Below, piece by piece: positions 10,390 to 24,300 of a DNA stretch of 64,000 bases. The notes under the pieces are model-generated. The model worked only from the letters and a program-made list of their open reading frames with translations. It ran no database searches and was not told where the DNA came from. The stretch comes from Poa pratensis. Taxonomy: Eukaryota; Streptophyta; Magnoliopsida; Poales; Poaceae. The stretch's first letter is position 1. Each line of letters starts with the position of its first letter. A program made the position numbers and the translations under genes. Location: contig CAMZMU010000040.1 in assembly GCA_947311845.1 (NCBI GenBank), positions 61,625,901 to 61,689,900 on the forward strand. The letters run 5' to 3'.

Positions 10390-11890
10390 AACGTTGTTTT
10401 TTCCCTTCAAATGATTTTCCTTTTTTATTGATAGTAGTTGGCCAGTTTAAAAAACAGTTGCCAAAAAAATACAACACAAAACACCGCACGCCGGCCCCGA
10501 GATCGCACCCCACTCTGAGTGTAAGGACGCGAACCACACGGTTGCCTCGCGTCCAGACAAATGCCGCAAACCGGCACACAAACCGGTAGCCCACCCCACG
10601 AGCTCGATAGTCTGAGACCACCAACAGAACAAGGCACCGGGGCTACGTTTGCCTCGCGTTGAGCTACCTCCTAGATCATCACGACACCAGAAAACCACCT
10701 TCGGGGCCACCGCCCCGGCATCTGAGCGCCACACCAAGGCATAATCCCGCGAACACCCACCATGGCTCATCCTTCAAGATTGCCAGAGCTGGGCAGTATA
10801 GCCCGGCACCCCGCACGCCACCACGCCATACGCGTCGAAGAAGATTTTTGCTGTCTGGATCATCACCACAGGCCCTGAGATCGCCAATGAAGAGGGCAGT
10901 TCAAACGCGGTCGGTGGCCACCGCCACTATACGGCAAGGAGCTCCCCATGCTCCACTAGGCAGATGGAACAAGACTCGTCGCGTTAGCAAGGACCATATC
11001 CACCGATTTGTAGCTTGGGGCCGTCGCCTTGGCCTCCACCGCCGGTCCTGTGCTTACAACACCGGCCAAGATCCGCCGTTCTGCGTGGGGAGGAGGAAAC
11101 CTAGCCAAGCGTAGCTCCCTCAAGGCCACAAGATGGATCCCGCAATGTCGCACGCACAACCATGATGGCTAGCCCGTCGCAACCATGCAAGAAACCGCTG
11201 CCGTGCGAGAGCAAGGACTGCCCCAACGTCACCTTCGGGAGCGGAGGAGGTCGCCACCAAGGCTAGGGCCAGCACCAGCGTAGGGGAGAACGGGGTAGAC
11301 CGCTGATGGCGGGAAAAGTTTGCTCCCTCGAGTTGCTACACATGGGGTGACACGGGTTCCGACCGAATAAGGATTGGGATGTCATATTGGCAATACTCAC
11401 CCCTCTCCAGTAAAATAAGGTGTAAATTATGTTTTCAATAGAAAAGGCAAGCTGGAGCCGGAGGAGGACGTGCCACGCGCCTGCGCCGCGCCCGAGGAGG
11501 AGGAGATGGACGCCGAGCTCTAGGCCGACATTGACTAGTCCGAGCTCGATGTGGCCCGGACGCTCCACGAGTCGTCCCTAGCAGCCAATCCACCAACATC
11601 CCCCGCCACTCCGCAGGGGCCATGGACCGCCGCGAGGCGTCGCGGGCATGGTCACCTCTCCAGTGTGGTCACCCGTCGTCATCAAGATCGAGGACGACTC
11701 TTGTAGATAGGGTTTCAATTTATGTTTAATATTGTTTTTAGTTTTGTTTTCTAGAATGTATACTTAAAATTGGATTCCAATATTTTCTTTAAATGGGGGC
11801 TGCTGGACCAAGGATATAAATGGATCTTTGACAGAGCACGCCAAACCACAACGACCACTTTTCATGTCTGGTTCGGGGTGTTCTGTTAGA
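10390..11890. other. No recognisable gene; GC-rich decayed repeat DNA
   Basis: The 1.5 kb between LEA units 2 and 3 is mostly GC-rich with overlapping short open frames on both strands and no identifiable domain. Near 11455-11710 the plus strand could encode a Glu-rich stretch (KLEPEEDVPRACAAPEEEEM) that hits stops soon after, like a decayed exon. The word GAGATGCTCTTAG near 11889 resembles a Harbinger or MITE terminus. Origin not determined. Confidence 0.3.
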
Positions 11891-12135
11891 GATGCTCTTA
11901 GTTGCTCGGACGCGAACACATGAAAGGTACGTACTGTAAGTAGTTTATGACCAGTGCAAATATCAAAACTGTTTATACACAAAACTTTGTAGATCTGTTA
12001 TTAACAAAAGCAACCAAAAACGTCATATCAAGCAGGGCGTCAAATCAACACGAACAAACACGTACGGCGCCCAGTACTAGCTAGATCACACACGACTACA
12101 TGCGCGCGGCGGCGCATGCCTGTATATCAGTCAAA

Positions 12136-12414
12136 TCAATGGCCGGCGCCATGCTTGTCCTTGTTCTTGTGGCCGTGGCCGTGCTTGTGGACGCGGTGCT
12201 CCATGGCCTCCTCCCGGTGCGTCACCTTGGCCTGGTGCAGCTCCATCTCCGCGGCGGCGACCTTGGCCTTGCCGCGCTCGTGCGCCAGCTCACGCTCGTC
12301 GTGCGACCTCGCCGTCGCCGCCTGCGCCTTCTCCGCCACCTTGGCCTTCGTGATCGTCGCCTTCGCCTTCATGGCGCTCGCGCCGTCCTTGATCTTCTCC
12401 TTGGCATGCTGCAT
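12136..12414 (-). CDS. LEA_1-family late embryogenesis abundant protein, copy 3
   Basis: This 92-aa single-exon LEA_1 protein starts at the ATG at 12412-12414 (MQHAKEKIKDGASAMKAK) and ends ...KNKDKHGAGH. It differs from copies 1 and 2 at a handful of positions and shares their 5' leader, TATA box and 3' flank (similarity begins near 11900). A TATA box at 12515-12522 sets the transcript start downstream of the longer open frame. The family is thought to stabilise cell components during seed drying and osmotic stress; no enzymatic activity is expected. A 12.9-kb retrotransposon landed about 1.6 kb upstream, separating it from the fourth paralogue. Confidence 0.88.
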   Translation of the reverse strand: MQHAKEKIKDGASAMKAKATITKAKVAEKAQAATARSHDERELAHERGKAKVAAAEMELHQAKVTHREEAMEHRVHKHGHGHKNKDKHGAGH

Positions 12415-12514
12415 CTTGGTATGTGTTGATCTGGTTGGTTTCTACTCTATCTCTTCTTCTTGGTGTGCTTCTTCTTGCTTGCTTTGCTTTGCTTGTTTGG
12501 TTGCTTGAGTGGGG

Positions 12515-12605
12515 TTTATATAGGCGGAGTGGTGCTCCACATGGACGAATCGTCGTGCGACGCATGGATGGCTAGCCGCGGGTGGTGGTCGACAGGGACG
12601 TGGTG
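12515..12605 (-). promoter_or_regulatory. Promoter of LEA copy 3 with altered proximal ABRE
   Basis: TATATAAA is at 12515-12522 on the minus strand. The proximal site is CCACATGG (12537-12544), one base from the CCACGTGG of copy 4. A distal ACGTGG near 12598 is conserved with copies 1 and 2. Confidence 0.6.
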
Positions 12606-12789
12606 TCGGTCGACATGGATGGAGAGGAAAGGAACAGGAACGCACGCCAAAGGCTACCAGTAGTAGCGAGTGGATCACCGGGCAAAGTAATCAAATGCTG
12701 CTGCGTCGGATCGGATGGGGACAGGGAACGTGGTCACTTGTTCACATCAAAGCATCCTGAAGTCGGCCACCCTGCAACTGCAAACAGGG

Positions 12790-14042
12790 CCGGAGAAGGA
12801 GGGTCCGCTTTTGTTTCTTTGAAACTGAAGTTGAAAAACGACAAAACTGAACCTGTCACGGAATAGCAGCGTAAAATGAACCGATTTCGAAAATAATTAA
12901 AATCTAAACATTTTCGGTAGCGCAGGTCTCGGGGGCGCTACCCTCTACATGGCAACGCGAGGCGCTATGCCCTATCAACTATCAACGTCGCAACACTTGG
13001 ACCCAAACCATTGCGAAAAATGCTAAATCAAAGAGGGTAACGTCATAGGTTGGGTCGCTATCTTCTGAAATCTATAATTTTAAACACCTGTAACTTTTAA
13101 TATAAAAATCGAAATGACATAATTAAATTATCCCTTGAGTCACAAATTAAATTTTCTTCGTGAATTATTTGTTTATGTTGGTTCATTTTTGAATGTTTTG
13201 AAACGATTTCGGAAACAAAAAATTTCTCCAAAATCTAGAACAATAGGAGTACCTTGAAGAGTCAAACAAGTATCCATTTTGACCATGGCAACGGGGATGC
13301 TAACCACTGTTTTATTGCTCAACCAAAGTCGTCCCCGCGAAATAAAGCTATTCCCATCCCATTAACTGTCATGGAGGAAAAAAATTCTACCATCTACGTC
13401 CCCAGCGGGTAGCAAATAACCATAGGTTTTCCTAGCCCTGACTAAGCCAACAACATTGAGTGAAGAAAAAAATGAATATGTAAAGTGGAGGATGGCGAGG
13501 ACGGGTGGCGTTGAATGAACACACGACTTTGAGAATGTGGTGGGGGAGTGGAAGATGGCGGCGACTGAGAGGACGCAATGGAGCAGGGAGGATGGCATAC
13601 AACTAGGTAGTGGAGGATGGCGAGGACGTACGATTCGAGGGAGTGTGGAAGGGATCGAGGGAGTGGGAGATCTAGAGAATTTGGTGTAGAGGCTTAAGAG
13701 AGAAGAGGGGAAAATTGAAAATGGGCTTGGATTCTAGAGTCTCATTCATGTATACGTACGATGTCTATTGTCTTGGTTCCACATGTATTATTAACTGGGA
13801 CTCACGGATATCAGTTATGCAGAGTGGTCAGTTATAATCGTCACAGGTTAACCAACGGGGTTGCATTTGATAACAACCCCGTGGGGATTAAATTCCTATC
13901 ATTACCATCCCCTAAAAGGTGAATTGACTGGGAAATGGGCCCCGTTGCCAAATGTAGCCTGCAATGAGGATTTTTGGCCAGTGCTCCCGAACTCCTTAAC
14001 GCAGGATCTAACCCTAATCCTAATATGTACATGAAAGCCTCG
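12790..14042. other. No gene seen
   Basis: No frame shows a recognisable protein. The stretch at 13800-13990 contains GGGGTTGCATTTGATAACAACCCC, a palindrome-like word typical of MITE interiors. The TSD of the following retrotransposon (GGCAC, 14043-14047) closes the region. Confidence 0.4.
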
Positions 14043-14047
14043 GGCAC

Positions 14048-17000
14048 TGTAACATCCCAAATTTATAATAAGGATTAATAAGACCCCAAAATTCAGAACC
14101 AACAAAAACTTTTTGAATTACTTCACTAATGATCGTGTTTTCCCTTATATTGTTCTGTTTAACCTTGTGTGACTTGAATGTTTAAGTTGTTTGACTGAGA
14201 AATATTAACCCAGTAACCTAACCTAAGTAAAGATGTCTATTAAACTTTGGTGATCATGTTATGACAAGAAAAACATTTCTATATATATCTTCTGCCACTC
14301 CTGTTTTATTCAAATGTCATTTCCAAAAATAATTTGGGTTTGGCCACAACCAAAACATCCTTTATTGAGAAAGTAAAAGTATTTCCAAAATTATGTAATC
14401 CCCAAAAGTAGGGAGATCTATATGTTATCTCCTATCTATTTATCAAACTTGATATTTTGCATGTGTGTGCAACTCCCATTTTATAAGCTCTTATTTTATT
14501 CCATTTGGAAACCACACTAGTGGGAAATATATTACCCCACATAATTTCTTTATCGAACCTTTTGAAAACTATTGGGTTATGAGTTGAGATATTTCCTAAA
14601 CAACATCTTGTCATAATTAAGTGTGATCATTTTTAAGGTAGTATTGTTGATTATGGAAGGTGTGGTATGATTGATTCTTGTTGTTTGATTTGTGTGGACA
14701 TGTTTGTGTGGTTGATATTGTCCTGTTGCTGATGTTGTTGTGTTATTGATACTGTTGTGTTTGTTGCTTGTGAGGATAAAATTCCTCAGTGTGCTTAGTA
14801 CTAAAATAAAACATGTTGGATAACCAATTGGGGATGTGACTTTTATTTAAGCCCAAACTCCTCAAAAAATTCAACAAAGGGAAATTTATATCATAACAAA
14901 GAAATGATCCCAATAAATTAATTTCCCTCCCTAGTTCTCTCTTTCTTTCAAACCAATATCTTCTCCATGAAATTATAACTTGTTTGAAGTTACAATATTT
15001 GTTAAGAAAATTCCAAAAGATCCAAACACTATCTCACACTTGCTTTAAAAAAATAATTAAAAGGATATGAAATATTATTTGATAAAAATACCCAAATCAA
15101 ACCCTATGAACAAATATTGTGCAAAACATTTTATTTTCAAAAACCAATTTTTGTGGAGCTTCTACATGTATATGGGAGGCTACATGAATTTTCTCAACTT
15201 TTTATAAAGTGTTTAAGTGCCCCAATTAAAATCCCTAAAACCTACTGGTTTCAAAAAGAAATAGAAGAAATAGAAGCAGGGACTTGTTTGTGATTGTAAA
15301 AAGTATTCCAGGGGGCGTTCTGTAAAATCTCGTTGACCTCCTGTAGCTGACGGCGCCCGACGCTGCGCCGTGCTGCCGTGCTCGCTGCGCCGCCGTGCTC
15401 CCTCCTGCCAGCCACCGAGCTCCACGCCGCCGTGCTCCTCACGCCGCGTCTTGCTGCTCGACAAGAGGAGACTCCTCCCACACGACTCCTCTGCCTCCCC
15501 ACCTGCTCCCTGCTCCTCTGCCTCCACCTCCCTCCCGCACGCCACCGTGGCCCCTCCCCCTCGCCTTGCCCCTCCTCTACGCCTCGCCCTGGAGGAGATA
15601 AGAAGCACGCCACGCCCTCCTCTGCTCCCTCACTCGCTCACTTATTCGCCTCACTCTCCCTCTCCATTTTCTCCACCACGGAGCCGAACCAAGGCCGAGC
15701 CGCCGTTGCACACCACCGTCGCTGGAGAGCTTCCCTTCCAAATCCAAGCGCACCAGGAGGTTCACCGCGTCGCCCTATCCATCCTCATCCAAGGAATCGA
15801 CGCGGGAGGCTGTGAATCGAGCTGGCCGTCCTCACTTTCTTCCTCTCCGGCCGCCGCCTTGCGAGCAAGCTCGCGAGTGCCACGGGCCCTCATTCTCCGC
15901 CATTTGCGCATCATTGAGTTCCCCTTGCTCTTCTCCCTCTCATGCACTCTTCCATTTTTCCCAGGGAACACCGGGGCCGCCGCGACGTCCTCGACTTGCT
16001 CCGGCCGCGCCTCGCCGTCGTTGTGTCGAGAGAAGGAGGAAGAAGGCCCGTACCGCTTCGTTCGCGCACATGGGCCGCGAGCTGGGCCTCTCTCCACACT
16101 GCACGGCCCATCTTCAGCCAGATCCAGCCCGTTACTCTTTTTCCTAGGTTGTTTAATTATTTTCCTTATAGATTTGTTCTGTACCTTCAGATTAAATCGT
16201 TTTAAAATAATTTAAATGCATTGTTGACCAAACCAAAAATCATGGAGGTACCCTAGCATGTTCCTAACCAGATCCAAGTGGTAGAATCACTATTGGATAA
16301 CTATTTTTGGAAGGAAATAAATATGAGCCAGAACTACTGCTCCTCACCACAACTTCAATAACTATTTTTATAAGGAAGCTAAATTTACAAACTCAACTGT
16401 TTTGAGAAGCCCTAAGTGATACCTAGCAGTAGCAATTGGCCTCTTATGCAAATGAACTTCCAATATAAAATGGCTTGCAATTTGGTAGGTGACCAGAGAG
16501 CTTCTCTAGGATTTTTGTAAATTGTTTGGTGATGATTTTTGGTGTGAACCCACTTGAGTGATCTTCTGTATGATTAGGAGTACCTAATCCTAGCTTGGTG
16601 TGATTTTTAGAGCTATAAATTATTTTTGGTGTATTTAACTAGGTGTTATGCTTTTCTGTTAATTAATGTTTATAGTTTTATTTAACTATATAGGGTGTGT
16701 TAGTATCCCTTTGTGTTTTCTAGCATGTATAAGTGTGATACTATCTACTAGGAGTGTGTTAGCTCTGTATTACAGCATTTTGGAAAAAGTTAGTATTGCA
16801 TTTAGTTATCTAGTGTCAATATTACTAGGGTAGTATTTTCCTAGATTCTCCTATTTAATAGGACTTGTTTTAGTAGAAAATCCTTAGTGTGTCGTTTGTT
16901 TTAGTTAGTATTGCTAGATCATCAGTAGCATGTCATATTGCTACTGGTTTGATAACATGTTAGGAAGAGTTTAGTGTTGCTGGTGTTTATTAGGGAATAC

Positions 17001-19615
17001 TATCACTAGTATGGGCATTCCCTAGAATTTCCTAGTCTTTAGGATTTGTTGTGGATAAAATCATTGGTGTGCTTGATTTTAGAAAATGTTGTTGAACATC
17101 AGTAGCCTTTCATATCTACTGATATTATAGCATGTCACCTCTGGTTGCTTATTACTTTGTTCTTAGCAAAGCTTGATTAGTTAGGTTTATGGGTAGGATT
17201 ACTTAGAACTTCCTAGCATGAGTAGCTCTTGTGTCTAGTTTATGTTTTAGTGATTTTTACAAATAGCCAGAGGATAATTAACCTCTTAATGCCTTGTCAT
17301 GATAGTGGAACACCCACGGGTTCCATTGCATTCTGATTGAAAAGTAGGGTTCTCAAACCTAAGCATGTTTGTAGTAACCTTTTTGTCAACTAGATGTGAG
17401 TAGTTGTTTTCCCTTTTGAGGATTGAGTGATTGATGTGTGGTGAAGTATTTTTGGCTTGTAGAGATTAAATGGTGACTTAACTTTTGTCTGAAGTATTTC
17501 CTGTTTAAATAAAGATGTTAGTTGCTCATCCTTGCCTAAGGTAATTTTGAGATCTATGGCCCTAGCTTGTATATAAGTGTTAGACTACTGATTAGTATAA
17601 GGCCCTTGTAAGTGTAGATCCTAGTTGGTTGCTTGAATGATTAGTTTGATGCTTGTGGTTGTTATTTGTTTGTGTACCACTTGTGGTGTTGTTGGTGTAT
17701 TGATTGTTGTTTATTTCTCTGTTTGCGACGCTAGATAATAACGCTACCGGAGTGGTATTTGGAGAGAATTGATCGAGGAAGGATGGGATTTTTATTATAT
17801 TGATCAACAAGGAGAAGTCCAGGGACATTATGCTGAAACCAGGCAAGCTACTTCACTGAGCTTGCATCTATATACATCTATTTTGATTTACCTGTTTATT
17901 TATAATTAGCATAATGATTTACGTGGTGTTTGCCACGAAAGCTATGATTTTGAAAACCCTTTTCCAAATTACAAGTATATTATTAAGACACCGATATAGA
18001 GGTGTCAGTGGTATACAATGATTTCGAAATGAATTTGTTTTACTCCAAAACCTTCTGTGAAAAATCTTTTGGTGGGATTACGAACCACCCAAGTTTTGGT
18101 TAAAAGTATTTTGCTAACAATTGGAAAGGATTTTGAAAACCTTTTCAAAAGTTTATGAAAAACTATTTTGCCACTCTATGTAGAAATATCAGTTTGTTTA
18201 TATAAAACTATAGGATGGGAAAAATATTGTTTATTCAAAACTCCTTTGAAAATCCTTGGATGGATTATGGTATGCCGAGATGTCGGTATGGAAGTGGAGA
18301 AAAGAAGTATGGTGTTGTTTATGAAAAATGCACATTGTGTCTTTGTACTATGACTACCAGCCGATAACCTGTGCGACCACATTTACCCACATATGGGCAA
18401 GGGCGTAGTCATATAATTTGCTCGTGTTAGTACTGGATGCCTCAATAACGAGGATAACCTCGTTCCATGAGGGGATGGTCTGGGACCTACCCCTGACCTG
18501 GGTCCTCTTAAGAGAAGTCTACCGGAAGCCGGTATGAGCGTAAAGAAGAAAGAGGATTGAAGGGCTCCCTTGGGTCCGCCGGACAGAACTACGAGTCCTC
18601 ACACTTAGTTTCTGAGGATTTAAGTGTCGATGGAAAGTGTCGTAGCGGCAGGATCCTATACTAGCATGAGCAAAGGACAGGCTATGGCCGGGAACTCAAC
18701 TTCGCATACCTCTGGTATGGCGGGACGTGGCTGACACGATGAGTGACCGGATGGGTGTGGGAAAAGCGTGCTACCTCTGCAGAGGGTAAAACTATTCGAA
18801 TAGCCGAGTCCTCGGATATGGACAGTTGGGAGGCTGTCCTAAGACCATGTGCAAGTTTTACAAAGTTTTGGGTTTGAAAGGAAAATGAGTGGAAATTGTT
18901 TTATGCAACTATACCGAGGGTATGGTATGAGGTTGCTGGTAAAATACGTAACCATGAAGGGGTATGATCAGAAACCAGGAGGTTTCGGAGAAAGGGACAA
19001 GAGGGTGATTTTCGAGGAAAAAGTTTTAAAGGGTTTTCTCACCTTTTAGAACGAAGGTATATTTTCGGGAAAAAGGTTTAAAAAGACTTCTTACCTTTTT
19101 CAACTAAGGTAGGTGAGAAAACTACTTTCCAAAATGTTTTGTCTTCAACAGGTTTACAAATCTACTCTTCCCTTTTTAAATAAAGATATAGTGATGTTTT
19201 TCTAAAAATAAAAGTCTTTTAAAATTAAAAACTAGTGCATGCTCCTGTTGGGGTAGTTTGCGAGTACAATCAAATGTACTCATATTGGTTTCGTCCCTGG
19301 CTATTGTCTTAGCCAGATTGTGGAAGAAGAAGCAGTTCGAAGAAGAGGAGTTCACTGACGTCCTTGCGAACTAGGGCGCTTCCCAGTCAGCTGCCTGTAG
19401 GGTTAAGGCGAATGACTTGGGCTCCACGTTGTTTGGTGGTTCCGCTGCAAGTACCTGTTGAAGCTGATCACTTCCATCAAGTAAGTAAATAAATTCGGTA
19501 TGTATGGATGTTCTTTGGTTACCAAGTTTAATTGTGCTTCAGCGACGCACTGATCATGGGATCGCTGATATGTAGGCACAAGGGTATTTCGGACAGTTAG
19601 TCCGGGGTCCCCACA
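14048..19615 (+). repeat. 5' LTR of the LARD (5568 bp)
   Basis: The LTR is AT-rich except for a GC-rich island at about 15340-16150, whose long open frames on both strands are Pro/Ser/Arg-rich by composition. No known protein domain was found anywhere in the LTR. LTRs this long are exceptional among plant elements. Confidence 0.9.
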
Positions 19616-21397
19616 GACTTGGTATCAGAGCCATCCTGACTGTAACAGACCTTAGTTAGCATGGACGTTAGTTAGGAAAGAATATTTTGTTAAAAATATA
19701 TATAATACCAAAAATATATCTTTATCTAGGGAAGTCCAAAAATGACTTCCACTCTTCTCATCCTCTAAATAATTTCTGAGTCTTACCCTTCTATTTTAAA
19801 TTTACCAAGGATTTCTCTACTCCCTCTTACCTGTTCAAAATACTTGACGATGAACCCAATGGAGACCTAATTAGCTAGCACCTACAAGAAGAAGCATCCA
19901 TCTTGAATATTCAACATTCAACATCAAGGTGATTGATCTACAAATGCCAAGATCATCGACATCAACAAATCAAGAGATCTCCGAAGACCTCCGCTCAACA
20001 TCAACAATTCTACTCAAGTGCAAATTCGACCTCTCACTTCTTCCAGCAGAAGCCTAAGGAGACAAAGTGAAGACTTCACCGACCCTGTATAACCAAGGTC
20101 CCTAGGAAAAACATATGATAGGAACTTTAGTTATACTACCCAACTGCAACGAGTATTAGGCGTCCATTGGTACTAAATGTACCTTGTGTGTTGTTTGTCT
20201 GTGAAGTTCTTTGCTTGTGTGTGCTCTGTTTGTGTGATGTTTTTCACGTGTGTTCCACAATCACGCCTTGTCGGCAGCACAAAGTAATTTCAAAAATTTC
20301 TCCTTATTATAAAACTCCTTTTGTCACCTAACCAAAAAAACCATTCTGACCTCTTGTCCATAGCTGCACCTTGTTGTAGATGTAAACTCGCCTAGAAAAA
20401 TCTTTCTAAGATATTTTCCCTCTCATCTAAACCATCTCCCGTGAGAACTGACAGTTCCGCAAGATACAAAAGACCCCCGATCTTTAACCAATAGCCTGAG
20501 ATTTTTGCAACCTAACCAGCAAGCCATTCATGCACCATCTGGAGCAAGTGTGTCAAGATCTCGAAGGAAACTGCAATTTTATGTCAACCTCGTGACGGCA
20601 CGAGCCTCATCTCGCCAAATTAACTAGTGAAATTACAAGAATGACACACTAACTTGTCGTATCTAACTTAAGAAGGACACCTGACCTAAGTAACCACGAC
20701 AGTACTAACTTATAACTCAGGGCTGCATGCCTTGACAAGAAACGAAGACATAAGGAGACTCATTTCGGATTTGTAACTAGAGGAACTCAAGGAGCGCATA
20801 AGAGTTTCTACGAAGAGTCGAGCTCAGAGACCACAAGAAGGAGGAACTACGACAAGAAGACATTGAAGAAAGATTTCTTAGGTTGGCAAAGAAGTAATAT
20901 ACCAGACCATCTTGGAATATTTGGAAACTCTTATATCAGAATCTATTATTCTTAATCTCTCAAGAAATAGTGTGATATTCCAATGTTCGTGTTATATAGA
21001 AGTGGTTTGGTAACAAGCCTCATGAACTTGTTAACAAATCACTTTTGTATGCTCAAACAATTGAGTGTCATATCCAAATAAACAGAACGTCAGATAATCC
21101 AGTACATCTCAGCCTTGGGAATATGAAAAGTAGTTTGATGACAAGATTAGCTACCTTGTTAACAAATTCTTCTTGTATGACTAAGGCAATTCGATGTCAT
21201 AAAAGACACCCACATTCTTATACAACTAACCAATAGAAGGCCTCGCAACATCAAGTTGTTAAGATCTCACATAGCGACCTTACTGAAAGAAGCAACGACC
21301 TCGGAAGAGTAGTCAACCCCAAAACCCGTGCCCTCGTACTCCCCTGTACCCCCGGACAAATCTCGAGGACGAGATTTATTTTAAGGGGGGAAGGATT
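19616..21397 (+). other. Non-coding interior of the LARD
   Basis: The 1.78-kb interior opens with GACT and the initiator-tRNA primer site (19620-19631) and closes with the polypurine tract (about 21379-21396). It holds only short open frames. Its start is rich in stops and presumably acts as packaging leader; nothing in it resembles a protein domain. Confidence 0.8.
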
Positions 21398-24300
21398 TGT
21401 AACATCCCAAATTTATAATAAGGATTAATAAGACCCCAAAATTCAGAACCAACAAAAACTTTTTGAATTACTTCACTAATGATCGTGTTTTCCCTTATAT
21501 TGTTCTGTTTAACCTTGTGTGACTTGAATGTTTAAGTTGTTTGACTGAGAAATATTAACCCAGTAACCTAACCTAAGTAAAGATGTCTATTAAACTTTGG
21601 TGATCATGTTATGACAAGAAAAACATTTCTATATATATCTTCTGCCACTCCTGTTTTATTCAAATGTCATTTCCAAAAATAATTTGGGTTTGGCCACAAC
21701 CAAAACATCCTTTATTGAGAAAGTAAAAGTATTTCCAAAATTATGTAATCCCCAAAAGTAGGGAGATCTATATGTTATCTCCTATCTATTTATCAAACTT
21801 GATATTTTGCATGTGTGTGCAACTCCCATTTTATAAGCTCTTATTTTATTCCATTTGGAAACCACACTAGTGGGAAATATATTACCCCACATAATTTCTT
21901 TATCGAACCTTTTGAAAACTATTGGGTTATGAGTTGAGATATTTCCTAAACAACATCTTGTCATAATTAAGTGTGATCATTTTTAAGGTAGTATTGTTGA
22001 TTATGGAAGGTGTGGTATGATTGATTCTTGTTGTTTGATTTGTGTGGACATGTTTGTGTGGTTGATATTGTCCTGTTGCTGATGTTGTTGTGTTATTGAT
22101 ACTGTTGTGTTTGTTGCTTGTGAGGATAAAATTCCTCAGTGTGCTTAGTACTAAAATAAAACATGTTGGATAACCAATTGGGGATGTGACTTTTATTTAA
22201 GCCCAAACTCCTCAAAAAATTCAACAAAGGGAAATTTATATCATAACAAAGAAATGATCCCAATAAATTAATTTCCCTCCCTAGTTCTCTCTTTCTTTCA
22301 AACCAATATCTTCTCCATGAAATTATAACTTGTTTGAAGTTACAATATTTGTTAAGAAAATTCCAAAAGATCCAAACACTATCTCACACTTGCTTTAAAA
22401 AAATAATTAAAAGGATATCAAATATTATTTGATAAAAATACCCAAATCAAACCCTATGAACAAATATTGTGCAAAACATTTTATTTTCAAAAACCAATTT
22501 TTGTGGAGCTTCTACATGTATATGGGAGGCTACATGAATTTTCTCAACTTTTTATAAAGTGTTTAAGTGCCCCAATTAAAATCCCTAAAACCTACTGGTT
22601 TCAAAAAGAAATAGAAGAAATAGAAGCAGGGACTTGTTTGTGATTGTAAAAAGTATTCCAGGGGGCGTTCTGTAAAATCTCGTTGACCTCCTGTAGCTGA
22701 CGGCGCCCGACGCTGCGCCGTGCTGCCGTGCTCGCTGCGCCGCCGTGCTCCCTCCTGCCAGCCACCGAGCTCCACGCCGCCGTGCTCCTCACGCCGCGTC
22801 TTGCTGCTCGACAAGAGGAGACTCCTCCCACACGACTCCTCTGCCTCCCCACCTGCTCCCTGCTCCTCTGCCTCCACCTCCCTCCCGCACGCCACCGTGG
22901 CCCCTCCCCCTCGCCTTGCCCCTCCTCTACGCCTCGCCCTGGAGGAGATAAGAAGCACGCCACGCCCTCCTCTGCTCCCTCACTCGCTCACTTATTCGCC
23001 TCACTCTCCCTCTCCATTTTCTCCACCACGGAGCCGAACCAAGGCCGAGCCGCCGTTGCACACCACCGTCGCTGGAGAGCTTCCCTTCCAAATCCAAGCG
23101 CACCAGGAGGTTCACCGCGTCGCCCTATCCATCCTCATCCAAGGAATCGACGCGGGAGGCTGTGAATCGAGCTGGCCGTCCTCACTTTCTTCCTCTCCGG
23201 CCGCCGCCTTGCGAGCAAGCTCGCGAGTGCCACGGGCCCTCATTCTCCGCCATTTGCGCATCATTGAGTTCCCCTTGCTCTTCTCCCTCTCATGCACTCT
23301 TCCATTTTTCCCAGGGAACACCGGGGCCGCCGCGACGTCCTCGACTTGCTCCGGCCGTGCCTCGCCGTCGTTGTGTCGAGAGAAGGAGGAAGAAGGCCCG
23401 TACCGCTTCGTTCGCGCACATGGGCCGCGAGCTGGGCCTCTCCCCACACTGCACGGCCCATCTTCAGCCAGATCCAGCCCGTTACTCTTTTTCCTAGGTT
23501 GTTTAATTATTTTCCTTATAGATTTGTTCTGTACCTTAGATTAAATCGTTTTAAAATAATTTAAATGCATTGTTGACCAAACCAAAAATCATGGAGGTAC
23601 CCTAGCATGTTCCTAACCAGATCCAAGTGGTAGAATCACTATTGGATAACTATTTTTGGAAGGAAATAAATATGAGCCAGAACTACTGCTCCTCACCACA
23701 ACTTCAATAACTATTTTTATAAGGAAGCTAAATTTACAAACTCAACTGTTTTGAGAAGCCCTAAGTGATACCTAGCAGTAGCAATTGGCCTCTTATGCAA
23801 ATGAACTTCCAATATAAAATGGCTTGCAATTTGGTAGGTGACCAGAGAGCTTCTCTAGGATTTTTGTAAATTGTTTGGTGATGATTTTTGGTGTGAACCC
23901 ACTTGAGTGATCTTCTGTATGATTAGGAGTACCTAATCCTAGCTTGGTGTGATTTTTAGAGCTATAAATTATTTTTGGTGTATTTAACTAGGTGTTATGC
24001 TTTTCTGTTAATTAATGTTTATAGTTTTATTTAACTATATAGGGTGTGTTAGTATCCCTTTGTGTTTTCTAGCATGTATAAGTGTGATACTATCTACTAG
24101 GAGTGTGTTAGCTCTGTATTACAGCATTTTGGAAAAAGTTAGTATTGCATTTAGTTATCTAGTGTCAATATTACTAGGGTAGTATTTTCCTAGATTCTCC
24201 TATTTAATAGGACTTGTTTTAGTAGAAAATCCTTAGTGTGTCGTTTGTTTTAGTTAGTATTGCTAGATCATCAGTAGCATGTCATATTGCTACTGGTTTG

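Noticed and set aside
13985..14025. Telomere-like AACCCTAATCCTAAT
   Set aside because: Only about two imperfect units, so not an interstitial telomere array.
15370..16215. 281-aa plus-strand open frame in the LARD LTR, repeated at 22720-23544
   Set aside because: It is Pro/Ser/Arg-rich, lies in a GC island with equally long frames on the other strand, has no domain and differs at its C-terminus between LTR copies by a one-base indel. Treated as composition-driven.
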